Counted from the first letter of the stretch, positions 6,890 through 14,621 are shown. The stretch: 18,539 nt of DNA from UBA7672 sp036733305 (GCA_036733305.1 DAINAT010000064.1:1-18539), one strand, 5' to 3'. Notes: generated from the letters alone by a model not told the origin. Numbers and translations are program-made.

Positions 6890-9061
6890 ATGCTGTTCCC
6901 ACCGCGAATCGTCTCGGTGCTGCTGCCGCAGCCCCTGCCGGAGCCATTTGACTACGAACTGCCTGAAGGCGTCGAAGCGCCGCCGGGAAGTTTTGTCGTG
7001 GTGCCGCTGGGTCCGCGCGAGATGATCGGCGTGGTCTGGGGCGAACGCACCGTCCCGACCAATCGCAAGCTGAAGCCGGTTCTGGAAGTCATTGCCACGG
7101 CTCCGCCTCTGCCGGCCCATATGCGCAGCTTCATCGAGCGTGCGGCGAAGTATATCTGCGCGCCTGTCGGCAATGTGCTGGCGATGGCGATGCGCTCGCG
7201 CGAGGCGCTGGACGAGCCACCGGTTGCGACATTGGTGATGACGTCCGGCCAGGCTATCGGCCGCATGACGCCCGCGCGCGAGAAGGTGCTGGCCGAAGCC
7301 GGCGCACCGATGACAAGCGCCGATCTTGCGCGCGCTGCGGGTGTTTCATCCGGCGTGGTGAAGGGGCTGTTGGATGCTGGCGCGCTAATGCATGTCGAGC
7401 GCTCGCTCGATCCGCCATTCCCGCTGCCCGATCCGGAACGCCCGCCACGTGATCTTACCGGCGAGCAGAAGGAAGCTGCCGGCTACTTGCGCAATATGGT
7501 GCGCGACAGCACTTATCGAGCGGCGTTGCTCGATGGCGTGACCGGATCGGGCAAGACGGAAGTCTATTTCGAAGCGATAGCAGAGGCGCTGCGCCGCGAT
7601 CCGGACGCGCAGGTGCTGGTGCTGCTGCCCGAGATTGCACTGACGCAGGCGGTGACTTCTCGTTTCGAGGAACGCTTCGGCGTGGCGCCGGCCGAATGGC
7701 ATTCAGCGGCGGGATCGTCCATGCGCCGACGCGTCTGGCGCGAAGTCGCAGCGGGGCGTGCGCGCATCGTGGTTGGCGCGCGGTCTGCGTTGTTCCTGCC
7801 CTACAAGAAGTTGAAGCTGATTGTCGTCGATGAGGAGCATGATCAGTCCTACAAGCAGGAGGAGGGCGTCATTTATCACGCTCGCGATCTTGCTGTGTTG
7901 CGTGCCTCAATCGAGCAGTGCGCCATCGTGCTCGCGTCCGCGACACCATCGCTGGAGACGGTGCAGAACGCGCAAGCCGGAAAGTATTCGCACTTGAAGC
8001 TTAGCGCCCGTCCCGGCGTGTCGCAGCTTCCCTCGATCTTGCTCTCAGATATGCGCGAGGCGCCGCCGGATACGGGCCGCTGGATCGGACCGGAACTTGC
8101 CGCTGCGATCGAACATACGCTGGCGGCGAAGGAGCAGGCGTTGCTCTTTCTCAACCGCCGGGGCTATGCGCCGCTTGTCCTGTGCCGCGCCTGTGGCGAG
8201 CGGTTGAAGGCGCCAGATTCGGATTCGTGGTTGGTCGAGCATCGCTATTCCGGCAAGTTGGTCTGTCATCTCACTGGCTTCACGATGACCAAGCCGCTGG
8301 AGTGCCCGAACTGCGGCGCAAAGGGATCGCTGACCGGCGTCGGGCCGGGCGTGGAGCGGTTGGCGGAGGAAGTGCATACTCGCTTCCATGGCGCGCGCGT
8401 CGAGGTGCTGTCGTCGGATACGGTGTCGTCTCCCGATGCTTTGCGCGAACTCATCCAGCGTATGGAAAGCGGCGCCATCGACATCCTCATCGGGACGCAG
8501 ATCGTCGCCAAGGGGCACAACTTCCCGACGTTGACGCTCGTGGGCGTGATTGATGCAGACGCCGGCCTGCGCGGCGGTGATCTCCGCGCCGGCGAGCGTA
8601 CCTTCCAGTTGCTGCTGCAGGTGGCCGGCCGCGCCGGCCGGGCCGACAAGCCGGGCCGTGCTATTGTCCAGACCTATGCGCCGGAAAGCCCAGCCATTGC
8701 GCTGCTCGCCGCAGGCGACCGCGATGCCTTCATTGCCTATGAGATGGACCAGCGCCGCCTGGTAGGCCTTCCGCCCTTCGGCCGCCTGGGCGCCGTCATC
8801 CTCTCTGCCAGTAGCGCGGAGGAGGCGAATGAAAGCGCCGCGGCGTTCAGCGCAGGTCAACCCAACGCAACGGGCATCGAGGTCTGGGGACCTGCGCCTG
8901 CGCCGATCACCATCCTGCGCGGCCGCCATCGCCGCCGCTTCCTGATCCGTTCGGATCGCAATGTCGATCTCTCGGCCTTCCTCGCGGCATGGAAAGAGCG
9001 CGTGAAACTCCCGTCCAACGTGCGCGTCGCACTAGACGTGGAGCCCTACAGCTTCACGTGA
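6890..9061 (+). CDS. priA: Primosomal protein N' (replication restart helicase PriA)
   Basis: 723 residues, the normal PriA length. PriA binds abandoned replication forks and reloads the replisome. In order: N-terminal 3'BD (1-105), winged helix (about 125-175), helicase lobe 1 with Walker A GVTGSGKT (216-223) and DEEH (314-317), the Cys-rich insert (432-475), helicase lobe 2 with GTQIVAKGHNFP (535-546) and QVAGRAGRA (577-585), and the C-terminal domain ending ALDVEPYSF. The insert keeps CRAC (Cys432, Cys435) and CPNC (Cys472, Cys475), but of the other four usual cysteines only Cys459 remains (Ala441, Ser444, Thr462). No clear ribosome site precedes the ATG; a TTGACA lies at 6856-6861 without a convincing -10. 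Likely essential or near-essential housekeeping. Confidence 0.95.
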   Translation: MLFPPRIVSVLLPQPLPEPFDYELPEGVEAPPGSFVVVPLGPREMIGVVWGERTVPTNRKLKPVLEVIATAPPLPAHMRSFIERAAKYICAPVGNVLAMAMRSREALDEPPVATLVMTSGQAIGRMTPAREKVLAEAGAPMTSADLARAAGVSSGVVKGLLDAGALMHVERSLDPPFPLPDPERPPRDLTGEQKEAAGYLRNMVRDSTYRAALLDGVTGSGKTEVYFEAIAEALRRDPDAQVLVLLPEIALTQAVTSRFEERFGVAPAEWHSAAGSSMRRRVWREVAAGRARIVVGARSALFLPYKKLKLIVVDEEHDQSYKQEEGVIYHARDLAVLRASIEQCAIVLASATPSLETVQNAQAGKYSHLKLSARPGVSQLPSILLSDMREAPPDTGRWIGPELAAAIEHTLAAKEQALLFLNRRGYAPLVLCRACGERLKAPDSDSWLVEHRYSGKLVCHLTGFTMTKPLECPNCGAKGSLTGVGPGVERLAEEVHTRFHGARVEVLSSDTVSSPDALRELIQRMESGAIDILIGTQIVAKGHNFPTLTLVGVIDADAGLRGGDLRAGERTFQLLLQVAGRAGRADKPGRAIVQTYAPESPAIALLAAGDRDAFIAYEMDQRRLVGLPPFGRLGAVILSASSAEEANESAAAFSAGQPNATGIEVWGPAPAPITILRGRHRRRFLIRSDRNVDLSAFLAAWKERVKLPSNVRVALDVEPYSFT

Positions 9062-9128
9062 AGAAAGGCGCATTGCGCGGGGCGAGGCGATCCAGCCCGC
9101 CTGGCGGACGCGATCCGGAACTAGATCC

Positions 9129-9143
9129 AGCGATTTCATCGCT
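9129..9143 (+). terminator. Small hairpin downstream of priA
   Basis: AGCGAT (9129-9134), loop TTC, ATCGCT (9138-9143) in the 147-nt gap between priA and the VOC gene. A perfect 6-bp stem with no T run after it, so termination is only a possibility. Confidence 0.25.
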
Positions 9144-9208
9144 TCGCGGACAACCGCTCTCCGGCATATGATCCAAGGGAGAGACTGGAACAGATGAGGA
9201 GAATGCGG

Positions 9209-10000
9209 ATGGGCTATCTTCGGCTGAGGCAGATCGCACTGGTGGCCAGCGACCTCGCGACCACCGAGCGGCAGATCGCCGATGTGCTGGGCCTCGAGAT
9301 TTGTTACCGCGATCCAGGTGTCGGCAAGTATGGCTTGCACAATGCGTTGTTCGCGATGGGCGGCACCTTCCTCGAAATCGTCGCGCCGACCCAGCCGAAC
9401 ACAGCCGCCGGCCGCTATATCGAGCGCCGCAAGGGCGATGGCGGCTATATGTATATTGTCGACTGTGACGATCTCGAGCATCGCCGCGAACATCTGCTGA
9501 AGCATGGCGTGCGGCTGGTCGAGGATCTCAAATCCAGCGAAGGCGCACTGACCGGCGAGGCGCTGCATCTGCATCCACGCGACACGGGCGGGTGTCTGCT
9601 CTCAATCGACCGGCATTCGCCACAGGGCGAGGATATGGGCGGTTCATACAAATGGGCCGGTCCCGACTGGCGCAGCCGGGACCGCTCGCAGACGGTGCGG
9701 GCGGTCACGGGCGCGCGCATGCAGTGCAATGATCCGCAGGCGACAGCGCAGCGCTGGGGCGAGCTGCTGGAGCGGCCGGCGGTGCGCGATGGCAATGTCT
9801 GGACGATTGAGCTGGACAATGCGCGCGCGCGGTTCTCGGAGCTCGAGGATGATCGCGGCGAGGGGCTCTCTGCCGTGCGACTGGCCTGTCACGACAAGGC
9901 CGCGATTCTCGCTGCGGCTGCGCGCGCTAGCGCGCCGGTAGGTGAGGTTCCGACCGGGCCATATGTCGAACTGGTCGGCGTGCGCTTTGTTCTGACTTAA
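9209..10000 (+). CDS. VOC-superfamily (glyoxalase-like) protein, two modules
   Basis: 263 residues with a first VOC module at about 5-135 (RQIALVASDLATTERQIADVLGLE ... FLEIVAP ... HLHPRDTGGCLLSIDR) and a weaker second one at about 166-262. The LHPRDTGG strand is like that of methylmalonyl-CoA epimerases and glyoxalase_3-type proteins. The first metal position, normally His, is Gln8; Glu56 and His120 or His122 could complete a metal site. VOC enzymes do isomerisation, lyase or dioxygenase chemistry; the exact reaction is not inferable. Three in-frame ATGs exist (9194, 9203, 9209). AGGAG at 9197-9201 is 7 nt from the third, which is therefore chosen. The stop overlaps the stop of the convergent methyltransferase by 4 nt (TTAA). 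Confidence 0.82.
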   Translation: MGYLRLRQIALVASDLATTERQIADVLGLEICYRDPGVGKYGLHNALFAMGGTFLEIVAPTQPNTAAGRYIERRKGDGGYMYIVDCDDLEHRREHLLKHGVRLVEDLKSSEGALTGEALHLHPRDTGGCLLSIDRHSPQGEDMGGSYKWAGPDWRSRDRSQTVRAVTGARMQCNDPQATAQRWGELLERPAVRDGNVWTIELDNARARFSELEDDRGEGLSAVRLACHDKAAILAAAARASAPVGEVPTGPYVELVGVRFVLT

Positions 10001-10662
10001 AGTGTCCACACCCGCGCGGTCTGGATCGGGTGGTTCTCGATCTCGGTCGTGGTCTGCACAGCATATTCGGCTGCCTGCTTGAAAGCGTCGCGCGGGAAAT
10101 AGGTGCGGCCGGGATCGCCCGCAAAAATCGTAATGCCCGCCTCGTGCGACTTCTCGAGGAAGGCGCGGAACATCTGGGCTGGGCGCTGCTCGTAGAACAC
10201 ATCGGCCGCCGTGATCACATCGAAGGCAGGCGGATCGCCATCAAGCAGGCTGCCGGCGATGTAGCGGATGCTGATCTCATTCAGTTCGGCGTTGAGAGCG
10301 ATGGCGGCTTCGCAAATCGGGTCGATATCGTTGGCCGCGACCTCGGCGGCCCCTGCAAACGCTGCGGCCACCGCGACCAGCCCCGAACCCGAAGCCAGGT
10401 CGAGTACGCGCTTGCCGCGCACGGTCTCCGGGTTCTCAATCAGATAGCGCGATAGCGCTTGCCCGCCGGCCCACGCGAAGGCCCAGAAGGGTGGGTCGAC
10501 ATTGGCGGCTGCGAGATCCTTTTCTGTCGCTTCCCAGATCGGGGTCAGCTCGTCCGCTTGATAGAGCCGGATCGGAAGGTCGCGCACTTGCGCCACCCGC
10601 GTATTGGTGCGGATGAAGGCTTTCGCATCTTCAAGCGTTGTAATGGCGCGCTTGCCTTGCAC
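9997..10662 (-). CDS. Class I SAM methyltransferase, ETF-beta lysine methyltransferase-like (COG3897/METTL20 type)
   Basis: 221 residues. SAM-binding Rossmann fold: VLDLASGSGLVAVAAA (motif I, 86-101), NDIDP (111-115, acidic ribose-binding loop) and ADVFYE (153-158, post-II). The pre-motif region PPFWAFAWAGGQALSRYL (57-74) and AGDPGRTYFP (181-190) are the hallmarks of the METTL20-related group. Known members (human ETFBKMT and an Agrobacterium homologue) methylate lysines of the electron transfer flavoprotein beta subunit. The same group is often annotated as nicotinamide N-methyltransferase-like, so the substrate is an inference. Start is GTG at 10662, with GGAGAGGG just upstream on its strand. 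The neighbour on the other side is a divergent acyl-CoA enzyme, which fits an ETF-linked job. Confidence 0.82.
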   Translation of the reverse strand: MQGKRAITTLEDAKAFIRTNTRVAQVRDLPIRLYQADELTPIWEATEKDLAAANVDPPFWAFAWAGGQALSRYLIENPETVRGKRVLDLASGSGLVAVAAAFAGAAEVAANDIDPICEAAIALNAELNEISIRYIAGSLLDGDPPAFDVITAADVFYEQRPAQMFRAFLEKSHEAGITIFAGDPGRTYFPRDAFKQAAEYAVQTTTEIENHPIQTARVWTL

Positions 10663-10765
10663 GTGATCCCTCTCCAGACTGCCAGCGAAATGCTGGCGCC
10701 GATATGGCTACTAGCTGATAAAGCTCCGGCTGACTTGCTTCTTCTTCAAACCCAGTAGGCCGCAC

Positions 10766-11638
10766 ATGACCGATTTCACGATGTTCGATTTCAAGGTGAC
10801 CGACGGCGTCGCCGTGGCGACTTTCAACCGGCCGGACAAGATGAACACCTTCACCCCGGTGGTGATGCGCGAGATGATCCAGCTGTTCGACCTGACGGAT
10901 GCGGATGACAGCATCCGGGCGGTGGTCGTCACCGGATCGGGCCGCGCCTTCTGCGCCGGGGCGGAACTGGGCGTCGCGGGCGGCGACACGTTCAACTATG
11001 CCAAGCGCGCCTCGGGCGACGAGATCATCCATGACGGCGTCCGCCGGGATGGCGGCGGCCGTGTGGTGCTGCGCATCTATCGCAGCCTCAAGCCGGTGAT
11101 CGCGGCGGTGAACGGTGCGGCGGTGGGCGTGGGCGCCACCATGCAGTTGCCGATGGATTTCCGTCTCGCTTCGACGACGGCGAAGTTCGGCTTCGTGTTT
11201 GCGCGCCGGGGCATCACGCCGGAGGCCTGTTCGAGCTGGTTCCTGCCGCGCCTGGTCGGCGTGCCGACCGCGCTCGACTGGTGCTATTCGGGCCGCGTGT
11301 TCGATGCGGTCGAGGCGAAGGAGAAAGGTCTCGTCCAGTCGCTGCATGAGCCCGACGCCCTGCTGCCCGCCGCGATGGAGCTGGCGCATCGTGTCACCGA
11401 GAAGTCCGCGCCGGTTTCGATCGCTGTTTCGCGCCAGATGATCTGGCGCATGATGGGCGCCGAGCATCCGATGGAAGCGCACAAGATCGACAGTCGCGCG
11501 CTGCAGTCGCGCGGGCAATCTGCGGATGTGAAAGAAGGCATCGAGAGCTTCATGCAGAAGCGCGATGCGCACTTCCCGAACGGCGTCGGCAAGGATTTCC
11601 CCGGCGACCTGTTCTCGGGCGAACCCGACTTCGAATAA
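10766..11638 (+). CDS. Crotonase-fold enoyl-CoA hydratase/isomerase family protein
   Basis: 290 residues, normal for crotonases. NRPDKMNTF at 21-29, oxyanion-hole segments AFCAGAEL (61-68) and NGAAVGVGATM (116-126), and the helix FARRGITPEACSSWFLPRLVG (145-165). The fold binds acyl-CoA and stabilises an enolate. Aligned by eye with mitochondrial crotonase, the two hydratase glutamates are replaced (Thr125 and Phe145), while an acid, Glu153, sits where 4-chlorobenzoyl-CoA dehalogenase has Asp145 and where some enoyl-CoA isomerases have their only glutamate. A double-bond isomerase or another CoA reaction is therefore as likely as hydration. An insert with GDTFNYAKRASGDE (73-86) covers the active-site side. 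The ribosome site is weak (TAGG). Divergent from the methyltransferase, 103 nt apart. Confidence 0.88.
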   Translation: MTDFTMFDFKVTDGVAVATFNRPDKMNTFTPVVMREMIQLFDLTDADDSIRAVVVTGSGRAFCAGAELGVAGGDTFNYAKRASGDEIIHDGVRRDGGGRVVLRIYRSLKPVIAAVNGAAVGVGATMQLPMDFRLASTTAKFGFVFARRGITPEACSSWFLPRLVGVPTALDWCYSGRVFDAVEAKEKGLVQSLHEPDALLPAAMELAHRVTEKSAPVSIAVSRQMIWRMMGAEHPMEAHKIDSRALQSRGQSADVKEGIESFMQKRDAHFPNGVGKDFPGDLFSGEPDFE

Positions 11639-11654
11639 GCAGTTCCAATAGTGC

Positions 11655-11707
11655 GGCCTGATATGTTGCGTTGCGTTTACCTTACATTGCAACAAAACAT
11701 TCAGGCC
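11655..11707. terminator. Imperfect inverted repeat between convergent genes
   Basis: GGCCTGA-T-ATGTT (11655-11667) pairs with AACAT-TCAGGCC (11696-11707): 12 bp with one bulged T. Inside it, GTTGC (11670-11674) can pair with GCAAC (11689-11693). It fills the 91-nt gap between the crotonase and the convergent GHKL gene. It may act as a two-way terminator, or may mark the edge of inserted DNA; no T run follows either arm. Confidence 0.4.
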
Positions 11708-11729
11708 ACCCGTGAACGCATGAGAATCG

Positions 11730-12974
11730 TTAGTCGCCATCTTGCCAGTTCGGAAATTTCGATCGCTGCATGATGGCGCGATCGATGAGCGCTCTGACAG
11801 TCGAGTCGATATTTGTAAGTCTGACCCGCGACATGAAAGCAAGCGGGCCCATCTCCACATAAAGTTTAGCAATGGCCTCGTCGGCGAACGAGCTTGTGAC
11901 CAACGGCACGCCGGAAAAGTCGATCTCCAGTGTGTTGTTTGGTTCCGCACGAAGTAGGTTGGCTAGTTTAGTACGAACGACTCGCCCGCTATTGCGGCTG
12001 CCAAATCCCTCTTGTTGCGATCGAACCTCAAACTTGAAGATGTCGGCGTGGGGAGATTCATATCGAGACTCAAGGTAGTCGAGAGCAGGTTCGTAGGTTT
12101 GTCCTTTGAAGCGAAGCGCTTCTTCGATTAGCCTTTCATCATTGCAACTGATCTCGCAGATGACCGCGGTCCCAGCAAAGAGCCGCGGCTGATGATCGGT
12201 CATGTGCAGCCGATCCGAGCCTTTCCCTTGAAGGCTTGCTCGACCAGAATGAATCTCGAATTTCCCTCCCGAGAGGGTTGCAACTCGGAATGTTCCGTAA
12301 AGACCATTTCCTTGGTTTGTTTTCGGATCGCGGGTAACGCCCTCTTCGATGCAGCGTTCAAGCGCTGTTGCGTGATCTTTGACGACTAGGGAGCGAGCGA
12401 TCCCGACACCCGCGTCGGCAACGACAAACTCAACTGAGTTTTTTTGCTGAAAACTGCTTGCTTGAACAACGCCGCCGAATCGCGATTCAGCATGATTCAA
12501 CACGTTGTCGGTGATTTCGCTTATGCACCACTCTAGTGTTTTCAGTTGGCGTCGCTCTAATTTTAACGACCCTAGGACCACTTCCAGTATTTGATTTACG
12601 ACGCGCCCTTGCTCCTCGGGGCCACGATAGGCCTGTGCTGGAAAGTGCTGCGCGCCAGCGAACGTTGTTGGTTCGTGGCGGTTTGGGTCGAGCAAGTGAG
12701 ACCAGTTGGAGTTGTGAAACAAGCTTCTCAGCGGCTCGTGAGTCGGGACGTCGATATCAAAGTCAACGCCGTCTCCCTTGTGCCGTCTGCAGAGGGCGAT
12801 CAAGGGCACCATAAACGACTCAAAAACCGCCTCGGTTCTCGAGAAGTCTAAATAGATATCACGGTATGCCTTTTTGGTGCTTGCGATATGCAGTAGTTGC
12901 GAAACCCGAGCCAAGTCTTCAGATCGCGGTGAGCCGGTAAATCTTATCGTTTGGCCGTCTAGATGCATGGCCAT
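11730..12974 (-). CDS. STAS-like / GHKL ATPase / DUF4325 fusion protein
   Basis: 414 residues, no signal peptide or membrane segment. An N-terminal STAS-like part (about 8-77) has a strand IYLDFSRTEAV and a helix starting ESFMVPLIAL with Ser53. The middle is a GHKL ATPase: N box E153-N157-H161 in SEITDNVLNHAES, G1 DAGVGI (187-192), G2 GNGLYG (222-227), then AGTAVICEI (267-275). The C-terminal part (about 310-405) has IDFSGVPLVTSSFADEAIAKLY, the signature of the STAS-like DUF4325, with Ser361/Ser362. STAS proteins and GHKL kinases of the SpoIIAB/RsbW type are usually separate partner-switching proteins; here both sit in one chain. Role unknown. ATG at 12974 has a GGGGGG ribosome site 7 nt upstream. 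It starts 22 nt after the pyk stop. Sampled lines are 50% G+C, against about 77% in a pyk sample, suggesting transfer. Confidence 0.82.
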   Translation of the reverse strand: MAMHLDGQTIRFTGSPRSEDLARVSQLLHIASTKKAYRDIYLDFSRTEAVFESFMVPLIALCRRHKGDGVDFDIDVPTHEPLRSLFHNSNWSHLLDPNRHEPTTFAGAQHFPAQAYRGPEEQGRVVNQILEVVLGSLKLERRQLKTLEWCISEITDNVLNHAESRFGGVVQASSFQQKNSVEFVVADAGVGIARSLVVKDHATALERCIEEGVTRDPKTNQGNGLYGTFRVATLSGGKFEIHSGRASLQGKGSDRLHMTDHQPRLFAGTAVICEISCNDERLIEEALRFKGQTYEPALDYLESRYESPHADIFKFEVRSQQEGFGSRNSGRVVRTKLANLLRAEPNNTLEIDFSGVPLVTSSFADEAIAKLYVEMGPLAFMSRVRLTNIDSTVRALIDRAIMQRSKFPNWQDGD

Positions 12975-12996
12975 CGTTCGTCCCCCCTAAAAAATT

Positions 12997-14403
12997 CTAC
13001 TTCCGCTCCACCACCTTGATCGTGTCGGTGGAGTTGTCGCTGGCGTAGGGATAGCCGGCGGTGATGACGAAGCGTTTGATGTTGCTGGCGGCTTCGTGGC
13101 GGTTCACGGCGCCGAGGATGTCGTCGAAGCTTTTGGGCTCTTCGGGTTCGAGGTCGGCGTTGACGCCCCATACGAGGGAGAGCTTGCGGGCTGTCGGCAT
13201 TGACGGCGTGAGCGCGTGGATCGGCTGTCTTGGGCGCGTGGCCGAGACACGCTGCGCCGATGAGCCCGAGCGGGTAAAGACGACCAGCGGGCAATCGAGA
13301 TCGTCGGCGAGTTTCGAGGCGGCGCGGGCGCAGGCGTCGGCGGTGGTGACGTGGGCCGGGTTGGGGGCGGCCTGCGTGGAGGGGTTCGCATCGCGGTCGG
13401 TTTCGATGGCGCGGATGATGCGGTCCATTATGGCGACGGCGGCGGTGGGGTGGCGGCCCACGGCTGACTCGGCCGAGAGCATCACGGCGTCCGCGCCCTG
13501 ATAGACGGCGGTGGCCACGTCGTTGGCTTCGGCGCGCGTGGGCACGAGGGCTTCGACCATCGATTCCAGCATGTGGGTGGCGACGATCACCGGCTTGCCG
13601 TGGGCGCGGCTGACGCGGACGATGCGGCGCTGGGCGATCGGCACCTGTTCCGGCGAGAGTTCGACGCCGAGATCGCCGCGGGCGACCATGACGGCGTCGG
13701 AGAGTGCGACGATGTCTTCGAGCTCATCCAGCGCGGCGGGTTTTTCGATTTTGGCGACGAGGGGGACGTGCGCGCCGAAGATCTCGCGCGCCATGGTGAG
13801 GTCGGCGGCGCGCTGGACGAAGGAGAGGGCGAGATAATCGACGCCCTGGGAAAGTGCGAACTTGCCGTCGGCGAGATCTTTCTCGGTGAGGGCCGGGATC
13901 GGGATCGGGCGATTCGGGACGGCGATACCTTTGCGGCTCATGATGCGGCCGGGAGCGATCGGGCGGGCGATGCGGTCTGAGCCGTCGACCTTCACGATGA
14001 CCAGCATCATCTTGCCATCGTCAATAAGGAGGCGGTCGCCGAGCTGGAGGGAGGCGACGAGTTCGGGATGGGGGATCGGGATTGTGTCGGGATCGTTGGA
14101 GGTCTGCGCCGGTACAAGGCGGAGCTCGGACGACATGCGGACGTCGCACTGGCCGCCGGCGATGTCGCCGACACGGAGCTTGGGGCCCTGAAGGTCTGCG
14201 AGCAGGGCGATCGGATGGCCGTGCGCCTTCTCGGCCTCGCGGGCGGCGGCGATGCGGGCGGCGTGCTGTTCGTGTGTGCCGTGGGAGAAGTTGACGCGGA
14301 AGAGGTCAACGCCGGCGCGGAGCAACTCCTCCATCTTGAGCGCGCCATCGCTGGCGGGGCCGAGCGTGGCGAGGATCTTGGTGCGGCGGGGGGTCGGCGT
14401 CAT
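12997..14403 (-). CDS. pyk: Pyruvate kinase
   Basis: 468 residues. Converts phosphoenolpyruvate and ADP to pyruvate and ATP, the last step of glycolysis. Visible: TKILATLGPAS at 8-18, Arg36 and NFSHG (38-42), LADLQGPKLRVG (68-79), the catalytic signature with Lys218 and metal ligand Glu220 in AKIEKP, Asp244 in MVARGDLGVEL, and PTRAEANDVATAV (288-300). Position 277 is His in ATHMLESM, where Gln is usual. The C-terminal domain (about 340-468) is present. The B domain (about 75-172) is complete. The start at 14403 (MTPTPRRTKI) is supported by AAGAGG about 7 nt upstream; the frame runs on to 14481 but that stretch has no homology. The GHKL gene follows 22 nt after its stop without a visible terminator. 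Confidence 0.95.
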   Translation of the reverse strand: MTPTPRRTKILATLGPASDGALKMEELLRAGVDLFRVNFSHGTHEQHAARIAAAREAEKAHGHPIALLADLQGPKLRVGDIAGGQCDVRMSSELRLVPAQTSNDPDTIPIPHPELVASLQLGDRLLIDDGKMMLVIVKVDGSDRIARPIAPGRIMSRKGIAVPNRPIPIPALTEKDLADGKFALSQGVDYLALSFVQRAADLTMAREIFGAHVPLVAKIEKPAALDELEDIVALSDAVMVARGDLGVELSPEQVPIAQRRIVRVSRAHGKPVIVATHMLESMVEALVPTRAEANDVATAVYQGADAVMLSAESAVGRHPTAAVAIMDRIIRAIETDRDANPSTQAAPNPAHVTTADACARAASKLADDLDCPLVVFTRSGSSAQRVSATRPRQPIHALTPSMPTARKLSLVWGVNADLEPEEPKSFDDILGAVNRHEAASNIKRFVITAGYPYASDNSTDTIKVVERK

Positions 14404-14576
14404 GGGCGTGCCTCTTGATTCGGGCGGACCATAACAGGTGTCGGGACGAGCTCTATCGGTGAGTTCGTCATGGAGGCGCAAACCTCTCCGCCGCGTCCCC
14501 GCGCAGATGGGGGCCAGTGGGTGGGCGGGCTGTCAAACATCGTGCGCTGTCGCGCGCTTGCTTTGTGGGGCTGGAT

Positions 14577-14621
14577 CCCCGCCTGCGCGGGGAACGCGGA
14601 CCCAAGAGGTCCGCTTCCAGA
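14577..14621 (+). repeat. Double-hairpin repeat, copy 1
   Basis: Hairpin CCCCGC-CTGC-GCGGGG (14577-14592) followed by hairpin GCGGACC-CAAGA-GGTCCGC (14596-14614) and CTTCCAGA. It shares 18 identical bases (CCGCCTGCGCGGGGAACG, 14579-14596) and a 12-base tail (TCCGCTTCCAGA, 14610-14621) with copy 2. The GGATCCCCGCCTGCGCGGGGA core is of the dispersed palindromic type found in many proteobacterial genomes. Confidence 0.75.

Noticed and set aside
8045..8929. 294-codon open frame opposite priA
   Set aside because: Shadow of priA; PriA motifs on the plus strand are unambiguous.
10631..11950. 439-codon open frame on the minus strand
   Set aside because: Antisense to the crotonase gene and running into the GHKL gene in another frame; no domain, Arg/His-rich.
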